Source: Halorientalis salina (GTDB taxonomy: Archaea > Halobacteriota > Halobacteria > Halobacteriales > Haloarculaceae). From it: a stretch of 64,000 nucleotides of DNA. Position numbers and translations under genes: made by a program. The stretch covers positions 1 through 64,000 of the forward strand of contig NZ_SOSC01000009.1 in assembly GCF_005049285.1 (NCBI RefSeq), read 5' to 3'. The notes below the pieces were generated by a model. It saw only the letters and a list, made by a program, of their open reading frames with translations. It was not told where the DNA came from and made no database searches. Within the stretch, counting starts at the first letter, position 1. Every line of letters begins with the position of its first letter. This document shows positions 42,039 to 50,370 of this stretch, in pieces.

Positions 42039-42062
42039 GTGACCTATATCTCGATGCGGGCC

Positions 42063-42070
42063 GTTTAAAT
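42063..42070 (-). promoter_or_regulatory. TATA box of the transducer gene
   Basis: On the minus strand atttaaac lies 25-32 nt before ATG 42038, supporting that start over in-frame upstream codons. Confidence 0.6.
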
Positions 42071-42346
42071 CGACACCCTCTGTTCTCAAACTTTGAAAAG
42101 GAGAGGGGAACGAGCCGAGGATCGTATCGTTCACCCATCTGCACGGTGGTTCACGGGGCACGGTAGTACCGCGTTCGAATTTGGAAGCCGCACTGGCGTA
42201 CTCGACACGACGCGGTCGCCCGACAGCGGAGTCGACGGACTGGCCCGAGATCGTCGAGAGCTGCCAGCCGATCGTGAGGGCGAGTCACGTCCCGGCGGCG
42301 GCGAGTACACGGCCGATTGAAGGGAGTCGAGGTACAGGGGGACGAC

Positions 42347-42961
42347 ATGGAAAAGACGCCCTCGGGGACCTCGGTCGGGGTCGACGATCCCTACGAGTTC
42401 GTTGGCCGGTGTGATCACCTGACCGACGAGGGTCGCTGCCGGTTCGCCGTCGAGCAGGGCGACCGCGACCCCGGGTTCGCCGACGCCCGGAGCGCCGAGG
42501 AGTTCCGCTGTCCGGTAGCGGGGGACCCCGACGAGGACGAGGCGTCCGGCCCCTGGGAGTGGGACGAATGCCCGCACTTTCGGTGTCGCAATCGGGATCG
42601 GCGAGGCGTGAGCGGAGTGAACGCCTCGGACAGCGCGAGCGGTGGAACCGCGAGCAGGGAGTGTGCCCGCTGCGGACTCGAAGAGCGGCGGATGGCCCAC
42701 TCCGAGGAGCGGCCGCTGCTGGAAGAGCATCACCTGTCGTATCGCAGTGGGTCGACCCACGGCGATGGCGACCCGAGCCACGAGATCACGGTCTACCTCT
42801 GTCGGTGGTGTCACGCCAAGGTCCACGACTCCTGGGCCCGGGTCGACGACGACGCCAATCCCGACCCCGAGGCCATCGCCGAACAGGAGTCCCGGCGGGC
42901 GCGCGAACAGGACGAACTCGGTTTCGAGTCGGCGGCCGACCGCTTCGACCGCGAGGAGTGA
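42347..42961 (+). CDS. HNH-like zinc protein (haloarchaeal, uncharacterised)
   Basis: A 204-residue acidic protein with two cysteine-rich parts. The N-terminal half has RCDHLTDEGRCRF, FRCPV and DECPHFRC. The C-terminal half has an HNH-like arrangement: ECARCG, then HHLSY, then YLCRWCHAKVHD, as in small HNH nucleases. The two are joined by a Ser/Gly-rich linker (GVSGVNASDSASGGTAS) whose DNA has short inverted repeats. A nuclease role is possible but not shown. ATG 42347 is preferred to TTG/GTG upstream. Confidence 0.65.
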   Translation: MEKTPSGTSVGVDDPYEFVGRCDHLTDEGRCRFAVEQGDRDPGFADARSAEEFRCPVAGDPDEDEASGPWEWDECPHFRCRNRDRRGVSGVNASDSASGGTASRECARCGLEERRMAHSEERPLLEEHHLSYRSGSTHGDGDPSHEITVYLCRWCHAKVHDSWARVDDDANPDPEAIAEQESRRAREQDELGFESAADRFDREE

Positions 42962-43078
42962 GACGTCGCCCACGTCCATCGTCGTCGGCGTGGCCACGTC
43001 CAAATATCAAAGGAGATAATTGCAGAGCGGGTACTAAATGGCGGTCGAAACGAGATCCGAGTAGGAGGGGCCGCGAGC

Positions 43079-44143
43079 ATGCACGTCACGAAGCGGAGTC
43101 TGGGAGTCAACTACATCGCCGGGATCGGTCTCGTGTTGAGCGGGATACTCCTGGCACAGCTCCTGGTCACTCCGCAGTCCGGCGTTCCGGTCTGGGCGAT
43201 AACCGGATTCGGACCGGCACTCGCGCTCGGCTCCACGCTGTACTGGCTGCCACGCATCGACCTCGACGACGATCAGGTCTGGCGGGTCGCAGAGTGCGGT
43301 GCGCTGGGTCTGGAACTCACGACCCTCGTCGTCGTCGGGTTGCTCTGGTTATCAGTCTCTGTAACAGAAGCGACGAGTGCCCAGGTCGCGATCATCGCGA
43401 ACACCCTCGCGACGGGAACCGTCCTGGGCGTCCTCGGTGGGGCGGTCTGGGAGATTCACAACACGAACGAGCGCATGGCGGTTCGGACGGAGGTACTCAA
43501 TCGCGTCCTCCGACACAACCTCAGGAACGACATGACGGTCGTGTTCGGCCAGCTCGAACAGGTCCGCGCGAACGTCGACGAGCCCCAGCAGTCCCGAATC
43601 GACACCACGCTGGAGAAACTCGACGGGCTGCTGGAGATGACCGAACAGGTGCGGGCGGTCGACGCAGCCCTGGGCCGTGGCAGCCAGACACACCGGCCCG
43701 TCGACGTCGTCGACTGCATCGACTGCCGGGTCGAGGAGATTACGACGGCACAGCCGGCGGTCACGATCCACACGGACTGTCCGGCGGAGGCCTGGGCCCA
43801 CGCGGACGACATGCTGGGGACGCTACTGGACAACATCGTCGGCAGCGCCGTCGATCACGGCGACGGCGACCCGACCCTGTACGTCCACGTGACGACCAGC
43901 GCCCAGTGGGTCGACATCTCCATCGAGGACGCCGATCACACGTTGCCCGTACAGGACCTCGCGGTGGTCTCGTCCGGCAGGGAGACGAAACTGGACCACG
44001 GCTGCGGGATCGAACTCTGGCTCGTCGACTGGCTCGTCGAGAAGTACGACGGCCAACTCACGATAGAGAGCGCCGACGACGGATTGAGCCTCATCGACAT
44101 CAGACTCCCGCGGGCCGACGGCCGGAGCCGACTCGGGCTGTGA
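43079..44143 (+). CDS. Membrane histidine kinase
   Basis: A 354-residue sensor. Four N-terminal membrane helices in about 130 residues carry no large external domain. The H box is NRVLRHNLRNDMTVVFGQLE, typical of haloarchaeal kinases. ATPase: N box LLDNIVGSAVDHG and G box LDHGCGIELWLVDWLVEKYD. The D/F boxes are weak (SIEDADHTLP in place of DNGPGI), so catalytic strength is uncertain. There is no response regulator next to it. Confidence 0.85.
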   Translation: MHVTKRSLGVNYIAGIGLVLSGILLAQLLVTPQSGVPVWAITGFGPALALGSTLYWLPRIDLDDDQVWRVAECGALGLELTTLVVVGLLWLSVSVTEATSAQVAIIANTLATGTVLGVLGGAVWEIHNTNERMAVRTEVLNRVLRHNLRNDMTVVFGQLEQVRANVDEPQQSRIDTTLEKLDGLLEMTEQVRAVDAALGRGSQTHRPVDVVDCIDCRVEEITTAQPAVTIHTDCPAEAWAHADDMLGTLLDNIVGSAVDHGDGDPTLYVHVTTSAQWVDISIEDADHTLPVQDLAVVSSGRETKLDHGCGIELWLVDWLVEKYDGQLTIESADDGLSLIDIRLPRADGRSRLGL

Positions 44144-44249
44144 TACGGTTTGCTGGAGCTGTGTCCCGCGACGACCGCCCCATCGTGGCAGTCGATGCGG
44201 AACTGATCTACACACGTCCGTATGAGCAGGACCCGTCTCCGTTTCAGCG

Positions 44250-44258
44250 GATATATAC
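44250..44258 (+). promoter_or_regulatory. TATA box of guaAA
   Basis: gatatatac lies 26-34 nt before ATG 44284, the standard leaderless spacing. Confidence 0.65.
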
Positions 44259-44283
44259 ACGCTCGCCGACTGGGACCCATCAA

Positions 44284-44832
44284 ATGACGCGTATCGACGT
44301 GGTGGACAACCACGGGCAGTTCACGCATCTCGAACAGCGGGCCCTGCGGGACATGGGCGTCGACGTCGAACTCGTCGACAACACCACCCCGCCCGAGGAG
44401 ATCACGGCCGACGGCCTCGTGCTCTCCGGTGGCCCGGACATGGACGACATCGGTCGCTGTCCCGACTACCTCGACCTCGACGTTCCGGTGTTCGGCATCT
44501 GTCTTGGCATGCAACTCATCGCGGACGAACTTGGCGGGACAGTCGGCTCCGGCGACTACGGCGGCTACGCCGACGTGACCGTCGAGATAACCGACGCCGA
44601 CGACCCGCTGGTCGGCTCGCTGGCCCCCGAAACCCGCGTGTGGGCCAGCCACGCCGACGAGGTCAAGGAGGTCCCCGAGGGCTTTACCCGCACCGCCACG
44701 AGCGACGTCTGCGGCGTCGAGGCGATGAGCGACACCGACCGAGCGCTCTTCGGCGTCCAGTGGCACCCGGAGGTCTCCCACACCGCCGAGGGCGAGGAAG
44801 TCTTCGAGAACTTCCTGGCAGTCTGCGAGTAG
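44284..44832 (+). CDS. guaAA: GMP synthase glutamine amidotransferase subunit A
   Basis: A 182-residue class I glutamine amidotransferase. The catalytic Cys is in FGICLGMQLIADELGG and the His-Glu pair in GVQWHPEVSHT. In archaea GMP synthase is split: this subunit supplies ammonia to the separate ATP-pyrophosphatase subunit (GuaAb), which is not in the window. The TATA box and start codon agree with a leaderless mRNA. Confidence 0.95.
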   Translation: MTRIDVVDNHGQFTHLEQRALRDMGVDVELVDNTTPPEEITADGLVLSGGPDMDDIGRCPDYLDLDVPVFGICLGMQLIADELGGTVGSGDYGGYADVTVEITDADDPLVGSLAPETRVWASHADEVKEVPEGFTRTATSDVCGVEAMSDTDRALFGVQWHPEVSHTAEGEEVFENFLAVCE

Positions 44833-44998
44833 ACCGACGGGCGAGTTCCTGTCGATTTTCGTCGAACGCCCAGCGACCGCCCACGCCGACGGACGCTAGC
44901 TCGTCGGTTCGGCTCCCGAGCGCTCCGTTCGGGACCGTCCCACACCCATCAGGGGCGTGTCAAAAGTTATAGACCCGGCGGGGTGAAAGACGGGTACG

Positions 44999-46867
44999 AT
45001 GACAGCTACACAGGGGGACCTCGCCAGCCTCTCCCGGTTCGTCTTCCGTGCGCCGAGCTGGTATTCGAGTCTCACCTTCGCGCTCTGTCTCGCCGCAGTC
45101 ACCGGGGTTGCGGCCTTCGATTCGCGGTTCGTCCTGGGCGACGCCTGGGAGGGCGTGTTCTTCATCGGGCTGCCGACCATCGCCGCCAGCGTCCTGACGC
45201 CGTACGTCGATGGCTGGCTGGGCGGCCAGTTGACGCCCAACCGGGCGTCGCTTCTGGCGCTTTCCTGTGAACTCGTCACCATCGCGTTCCTGACGGTCGC
45301 GGGCGTCGTCGCGCTGGTCGCGGGGTTCGGACAGGAGTTCGTCTTCGACGTGCTCATCGCCGCGCTGGGCGCGATCTTCGCGCTCAGACTGTTCGTGACC
45401 GTCGCGGTCTCGCGGCACTCGCTCCCGGTCGCGGCCATCCCCGCGAGCATCCAGACCGCCGCGGCCGCGCTCTTGCTGTTCGTCTACAGCGGCACGCTCC
45501 GGTACTTCGAGATCGGCGGACCCCTGACCCGATCGTACCTCTCGCGCCCGCAGGAAGCACCGCCGGAACTGCTGGTGGTCACGCCCGACGACTTCGTCAT
45601 GCTCGCGGTCGTCTGTCTGCTCTACGCGACGGCCGTCTGGCTGTTCCTGCTGGCCATCGACCAGCCCTGGCGGCGCAGCCTCGACGTCTCGGTGCTGGAT
45701 TTCATCCGAGGGTTCATCGGCCACATCGCGGAAGGGACCCGCGAACTGGAGGACTTCTTCGAGGAGATCGGCGAGGAGGCCGTCGTCCCCGTGACGGTGC
45801 TCGTCTTCCGGACGCCCGACGGGACCGAGAAGGCGCGGTTCGTCCTGCCGATGATCCATCCCGGCCCGATGGGCGAGATCGGCGGCGGCAATCTCCCAGA
45901 GCGAGTCGCCCGGAACGCCGATGGGCTGGCCTTCCCGCCCCACGCCACCGCCGGCCACGACTTCAACCTCGTCACCGAACGCGAGGTCGGCACGATCATC
46001 GACGCCGCCGAGCGCGCGGGCGACGAGATCGAGTTCACCGACGAGGCGACGGTCAGCGTCCGCACCGACGAGGGCGAGGCCTCACTCATCGGCCAGGCCT
46101 TCGGCGACGACGCCCTCGTCGTCACGACCTACGCACCGGGCTTCGCCGACGACGTGGCCTACGCCGTCGGCCTCTCGGCCACCGCCGAAACCCGTTCTGC
46201 CGGCCTAGACGACGTGATGCTCGTCGACGCCCATAACTGCAACAACGGCCTGGAGGGCGAGGACCTGGGCCACGTCACGCCGGGCAGCAAACGCTCGTTC
46301 GACATGATCCAGGGCGCGGGCGCGCTCGGGGACGCGGTCGTCGAGGCGCGCCGCGGCCAGCCGAAACTCGGCGTCGCCTGGGACGAAACCCCGTGGGAAC
46401 CCGAAGACGGTATCGGACCGCTGGGGATCAGGGTGTCCGTCCTCGACGTCGAGGGTCACCGGACCGCCTACGTCCTCGTCGACGGCAACAACATGGAGCC
46501 GGGCCTCCGCGCGAAACTCGTCGAGCGCGTCGAGGAGAACGCGGGGGACATCGACGAGACGGAGGTGATGACGACCGACACCCACATCGTCAACACCGTC
46601 GAGGCGGACAACCAGGTCGGTGCGGCCATCCCAGACGACGAGTTGCTAGCCATCGTGGCGGACCTCGTCGACCGGGCCGTCGACGACCTCGAACCCGTCG
46701 AGGCCGGGATGGCGAGCGAACGCGCCGAGGTCACCGTCTTCGGCAACGACCGCACGGAGACGCTGGCCTCCCACGCCAACGCGATGGTCTCGATGGGGAG
46801 CTATCTGGCCGCCGTGTTCATCCTCGCCGTCTTCACCGTCTCCGTCCTCCTCTTTTTCCTGGCCTGA
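44999..46867 (+). CDS. DUF2070 family membrane protein
   Basis: A 622-residue archaeal protein. About seven membrane helices occupy residues 20-225. A soluble domain of about 370 residues follows, with conserved MIHPGPMGEIGGGNLPERV, LVDAHNCNNGLEGEDLGHVT, ISVLDVEGHRTAYVLVDGNN-like and TTDTHIVNTVE motifs (several His and Asp that could bind metal), and a last helix sits at the C-terminus. Function unknown. A taTA-like aagttata is about 30 nt upstream of ATG 44999. Confidence 0.88.
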   Translation: MTATQGDLASLSRFVFRAPSWYSSLTFALCLAAVTGVAAFDSRFVLGDAWEGVFFIGLPTIAASVLTPYVDGWLGGQLTPNRASLLALSCELVTIAFLTVAGVVALVAGFGQEFVFDVLIAALGAIFALRLFVTVAVSRHSLPVAAIPASIQTAAAALLLFVYSGTLRYFEIGGPLTRSYLSRPQEAPPELLVVTPDDFVMLAVVCLLYATAVWLFLLAIDQPWRRSLDVSVLDFIRGFIGHIAEGTRELEDFFEEIGEEAVVPVTVLVFRTPDGTEKARFVLPMIHPGPMGEIGGGNLPERVARNADGLAFPPHATAGHDFNLVTEREVGTIIDAAERAGDEIEFTDEATVSVRTDEGEASLIGQAFGDDALVVTTYAPGFADDVAYAVGLSATAETRSAGLDDVMLVDAHNCNNGLEGEDLGHVTPGSKRSFDMIQGAGALGDAVVEARRGQPKLGVAWDETPWEPEDGIGPLGIRVSVLDVEGHRTAYVLVDGNNMEPGLRAKLVERVEENAGDIDETEVMTTDTHIVNTVEADNQVGAAIPDDELLAIVADLVDRAVDDLEPVEAGMASERAEVTVFGNDRTETLASHANAMVSMGSYLAAVFILAVFTVSVLLFFLA

Positions 46868-46925
46868 CCCGTTCGTATAAAACAACGAATACGTTCTGCA
46901 TCGCGTTCTGACGCGTAAAACGCCC

Positions 46926-46938
46926 GATAAATATAGAT
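46926..46938 (+). promoter_or_regulatory. TATA box of the stalked surface-protein gene
   Basis: gataaatatagat lies 42-54 nt before ATG 46980, leaving a leader of about 25 nt. Confidence 0.55.
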
Positions 46939-46979
46939 AGCTGGGCTGGGTATCACCTGCGAACGAACTCTCCTCCGAC

Positions 46980-48785
46980 ATGTCATCAAACGCCCACCGG
47001 TTACGTACCGATCGTCTGTCGCTGTTGGTCCTGGTTATTTGTCTCATCGGACTGTGTGGCGTCGCGACGGCCACCGTCGCAGCCGATTCGGCACCTGCGA
47101 CGGGAGTCAACGCGACGACGGCACAGGACTCGGCCACCTCGACGCCTGCCATCGACCTCGCGCTCGACGGCCGGACCGTCGACGACGAGCGACGAATCGT
47201 ACAGGGCGACCCGACGCTGACGATCAACGCATCCGTGGGTTCGTCCGTCCCGGACGGCACGACCATCGAGAGCGTCGTCATCAGAGTCAACGGCGGGACG
47301 TATCGGAGTTACAGCCCGGAGGAGTCGCCGACCGAGATCACCGCCGATCTCCCACTGAACCGCGGGAACAACTCCGTCACGGTCATCGTCGAGGACAGCG
47401 CCGACAACGTCAACTCACGGGAGATCGACGTGGCCAAAGACGACCTGGCACCGTGGATCGGACTGACCGCACCCTACCAGTCGAAACTCACCTCCTCGAT
47501 CCCGAACGGCACCACCGACACCGCAAACGAGACCTTCGGCGTCCGCGCGGGCGATTTCAGCGGCATCGACTACGCGACCGTCACGGTCGATTACAACGAG
47601 ACCTACGAGTCCGAACACGCCGGCCAGACGACGGGTTTCTCGAACGTCGAGACCATTCGGATCGACGAGCCCGGCAAGCGCTTCACACAGAACGCGCTGC
47701 TCGGGTACGGCAACAACACGGTGTCGATCTCGGTCGTCGACGACATCGGCAACAGGCGAACGGAACGGTTCAATCTCGAAGTCGTCGACGACCAGGCCCC
47801 GTCGGTCGCGATCGACCTCTATCCGGAGCAGACGACGAACCACCAGGTCGAACTGTCGGGGACCATCGAGGACAACGTCTGGCTCAGAAACGCGTCGATG
47901 CAGGTCGTCAACCTCGACCGGAAGGAGGAAGTCGAGAACGTGAGCGACGGCTACAAGCTCTGGAACTACTCCAGACAGCTCAAGAGCCCGCAGGACTACG
48001 ACCACGACGATTCGGGCCGCACCCTGGAGTTCGAAGAGCGGATCGACCTCCAGCCGGGACTCAGCGAGGTGACCATCCGCGGCACTGACCACCTCGGCAA
48101 CACCGTCACGCGCACGATACAGATCGAGCGCCTCGAATCGGCGACCCAGGCCGACAGAGAGCCGCCGACGGTCACGATCGACCGGAACAAGACCCGCCTG
48201 CGCGAAGACGGTCGCGTCCGGCTGGTCGCCTCCGTATCCGACCCCGACTGGGACATCGACAACATCGCCATCGAGACGTCGAACCTGTCCAGCGGGGAGA
48301 TATACGACTTCGAGCAGTTCCGCTCGCTCGGGAACCGCAACGAAGTGAGCATCAACACGTCCCTCCGGAGCGGCACCGGCAACGGGACGCTCGTCGTCCG
48401 AGCCAGCGCCCGCGACCGGGAGGGCCAGGAGGACGTCGCCATCCAGCAACTCAAGCGCCAGGTCGACCGCCCGTCCGAACCGGAGACCGATCCCAGTACG
48501 GACGTGACGCCGACCACGACCGACCCGACGACACGGCAAACGGAGCAGACGCCCACCGAGTCGACCCCGACCTCGACGCCGGCCAATAGCACGACCGAGG
48601 CCGAGGAGGAGGACGATGAAGACGACGAGGACGAGTCCGGCGGCCTGCTCGGCGGCCTCGTCGGCGCGATCGTCGGGTTCGTCATCGCCATCGTTCCCTT
48701 CGTCGTCGGCGGCATCGTCTTCGTCACCGTCTCCTACTTCGTCCTCCGCCGGGTCCGCGAAGAGGGCAGCGAGAGCGCGGGCTGA
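46980..48785 (+). CDS. Membrane-anchored extracellular protein with Ig-like repeats
   Basis: A 601-residue surface protein. A signal peptide (LSLLVLVICLIGLCGVATAT) is followed by about four beta-sandwich, Ig/cadherin-like repeats (each with a NNSVTVIVEDSADN or GYGNNTVSISVVDDIGN type segment and many NxS/T sequons), then a Thr/Pro/Ser-rich stalk, a short run of Glu/Asp and a C-terminal helix (GLVGAIVGFVIAIVPFVVGG) with a basic tail. It probably has an adhesive or structural role in the S-layer region. The helix-plus-Arg end is an ordinary anchor, not a PGF-CTERM. Confidence 0.78.
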   Translation: MSSNAHRLRTDRLSLLVLVICLIGLCGVATATVAADSAPATGVNATTAQDSATSTPAIDLALDGRTVDDERRIVQGDPTLTINASVGSSVPDGTTIESVVIRVNGGTYRSYSPEESPTEITADLPLNRGNNSVTVIVEDSADNVNSREIDVAKDDLAPWIGLTAPYQSKLTSSIPNGTTDTANETFGVRAGDFSGIDYATVTVDYNETYESEHAGQTTGFSNVETIRIDEPGKRFTQNALLGYGNNTVSISVVDDIGNRRTERFNLEVVDDQAPSVAIDLYPEQTTNHQVELSGTIEDNVWLRNASMQVVNLDRKEEVENVSDGYKLWNYSRQLKSPQDYDHDDSGRTLEFEERIDLQPGLSEVTIRGTDHLGNTVTRTIQIERLESATQADREPPTVTIDRNKTRLREDGRVRLVASVSDPDWDIDNIAIETSNLSSGEIYDFEQFRSLGNRNEVSINTSLRSGTGNGTLVVRASARDREGQEDVAIQQLKRQVDRPSEPETDPSTDVTPTTTDPTTRQTEQTPTESTPTSTPANSTTEAEEEDDEDDEDESGGLLGGLVGAIVGFVIAIVPFVVGGIVFVTVSYFVLRRVREEGSESAG

Positions 48786-48840
48786 TCGGCCGCGTTGCCA
48801 CTGTTTCGTGTCGCGATCGTCGAGAGAAGACCGACGACCC

Positions 48841-49083
48841 TCAGTCCGCGAACAGGTCGTCGACGGCGCTGCGTGCGGCGAGTGCCGCGTCGTCGGCGAC
48901 GCGTTCGGGGTCGTGGGTGTCGTCGGGTGCGTTCAGATAGACGTCGACCTCGAGGACGCCCTCCTCGAAGGTGACCGTCACGTCGAGGTCGGTGACGTCC
49001 GACTGCCTGTACCGCGAGAAGACGAGGCCTTCAGCGGCCTCCGCGGCGGTCTGAACCACTTCTTCGTCGGTCGGCTCGCCCAT
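48841..49083 (-). CDS. DUF3194 domain protein
   Basis: An 80-residue acidic protein (TDEEVVQTAAEAAEGLVFSR, then DVTVTFEEGVLEVDVYLNAP). DUF3194 proteins follow prefoldin beta in many archaea, as here (5 nt after its stop). Function unknown; the context suggests a link to protein folding or translation. Confidence 0.85.
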   Translation of the reverse strand: MGEPTDEEVVQTAAEAAEGLVFSRYRQSDVTDLDVTVTFEEGVLEVDVYLNAPDDTHDPERVADDAALAARSAVDDLFAD

Positions 49084-49088
49084 TCGTC

Positions 49089-49481
49089 TCAGGCACCGCC
49101 GGCGCCCGGCCCCATCGGACCGCCGCCGCCACCGCCGGCGCCGCCGAGCAGCTGCTGGAGCTCCTGCTGGAGTTCCTCGAACTGCTCCTGAACGCGCTCT
49201 TCCTGCTTTTCGAGCGTGTCGACGCGAACGCCCAGGTTCTCGACTTTCTCCTCGAGGTCCTCTTTGGCTTCGGCGTACTCGGTCTTGACGAGGAGTTCGC
49301 CGACCTCGCGGTACATCGTGGCGTCCTCCTCGACGTCCTCGAGCTCGTCGAGGGCCGTCTCGGACTCGGTGAGCTGGGTCTCGGCCTGCTGTTTCTGGGC
49401 CGCGACCTGCTGGGCCGTCTCCTGGAGGTCCTGCAGTTCCTCGATTTTCTCCTGTGCTTCCGGCGGTAGATTACCCTGCAT
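49089..49481 (-). CDS. pfdB: Prefoldin subunit beta
   Basis: A 130-residue coiled-coil chaperone subunit: start [20 protein letters not shown], two long heptad-repeat helices linked by a beta hairpin near [20 protein letters not shown], and a Gly-rich tail (about 15 residues). Two alpha and four beta subunits form the jellyfish-shaped prefoldin that hands unfolded protein to the thermosome. ATG 49481 is chosen over an upstream in-frame codon because the family starts there. Confidence 0.93.
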   Translation of the reverse strand: MQGNLPPEAQEKIEELQDLQETAQQVAAQKQQAETQLTESETALDELEDVEEDATMYREVGELLVKTEYAEAKEDLEEKVENLGVRVDTLEKQEERVQEQFEELQQELQQLLGGAGGGGGGPMGPGAGGA

Positions 49482-49636
49482 ACCCTGACCCTCGGCATCC
49501 GGAGTGAAAAACCCACGCATCTACGCACAGGCGCGACCGAAAGCCCGTTACGTGTACGGCGTCCCGACAGTGCCCCACGGATCGGAGATCCGCGCCCGCC
49601 ACACCCCTTAAGCAGTTCCCGACCCAGGTCCCTCGT

Positions 49637-49876
49637 ATGCCCGAAACGGTGACTGCCTACGACGGGACGACGGTCACGGTCGAACACGTCAAGCCCCTCG
49701 CCAACGGCGGGGCGCGCTTCGACATCGAAAGCGAGGACGGCCGGAAGTGGCGGGTCGACATCACCCGGGCGGGGGAGACGGAACTCGTGACCAGTTGGCG
49801 AGACGGCGAGCTCGCGGATCTCGACGTGCCGGACTGGCTGGAGGACATCCTGGAACGGGTCCGCATGGCAGGGTAG
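49637..49876 (+). CDS. Small haloarchaeal protein of unknown function (79 aa)
   Basis: A 79-residue, beta-rich acidic protein (TVEHVKPLANGGARFDIESE, then RKWRVDITRAGETELVTSWR). A cttaagc TATA element about 25-30 nt upstream of ATG 49637 suggests its own leaderless transcript. No named family is recognised. It is transcribed opposite to the prefoldin and regulator genes around it. Confidence 0.65.
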   Translation: MPETVTAYDGTTVTVEHVKPLANGGARFDIESEDGRKWRVDITRAGETELVTSWRDGELADLDVPDWLEDILERVRMAG

Positions 49877-49924
49877 CTGTCGGCCGTCGCGACGCCGATA
49901 CCGAGACAGCGGGGACCGCGCCGC

Positions 49925-50317
49925 TCAGGGGGTGGACTGTTCGGCCCGGTTGTCGATCGCCCGGACGTGTTCGGCCCACTTCTCGACGGTCGGTTGCCCC
50001 CAGTACCGGGCCGTGTGGCTCCGCGGATCGTACTCGATGAGTCCCGCCGCCGCGAGCTTCGGGAGGTGGCGGTGGTGGAGGTCGATGGCGAACCGCTCGC
50101 GCTCCCCCTCGTCGGCCAGCGCATCGGCGATCTCGTCGAGCGTCACCACGGCCCCCGCCGCCCGCATCAGGTACAGACAGATCCGACGTCGATCGTCGTC
50201 GGCGAGCAGTTCGAACACCGTGTCGATCGGCGGCGTCACCGCCGCGGACCCCGACCCCAGCGGGGTCTCAGTGACAATGCCCTCCCCGTCCTGCTGTGGT
50301 TGAAAGTCGTCAGTCAT
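49925..50317 (-). CDS. DUF7344-type winged-helix protein
   Basis: A 130-residue protein. The core TVFELLADDDRRRICLYLMR, VVTLDEIADAL and HHRHLPKLAAAGLIEYDPRS with TARYWG is a winged helix-turn-helix typical of haloarchaeal DUF7344 proteins. It probably binds DNA as a regulator. It lies directly downstream of the PAS/GAF regulator (54 nt between them) and may be co-transcribed with it. Confidence 0.78.
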   Translation of the reverse strand: MTDDFQPQQDGEGIVTETPLGSGSAAVTPPIDTVFELLADDDRRRICLYLMRAAGAVVTLDEIADALADEGERERFAIDLHHRHLPKLAAAGLIEYDPRSHTARYWGQPTVEKWAEHVRAIDNRAEQSTP

Positions 50318-50370
50318 TGAATCTGGTACAACTTCGTCGGTCTACCCCCAAGAGCGGTATACCTAGACAC

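Noticed and set aside
42131-43003. Minus-strand frame of 290 codons over the HNH-like gene
   Set aside because: The plus strand has zinc-binding motifs and a family-like start; the minus frame shows no domain and runs into intergenic DNA.
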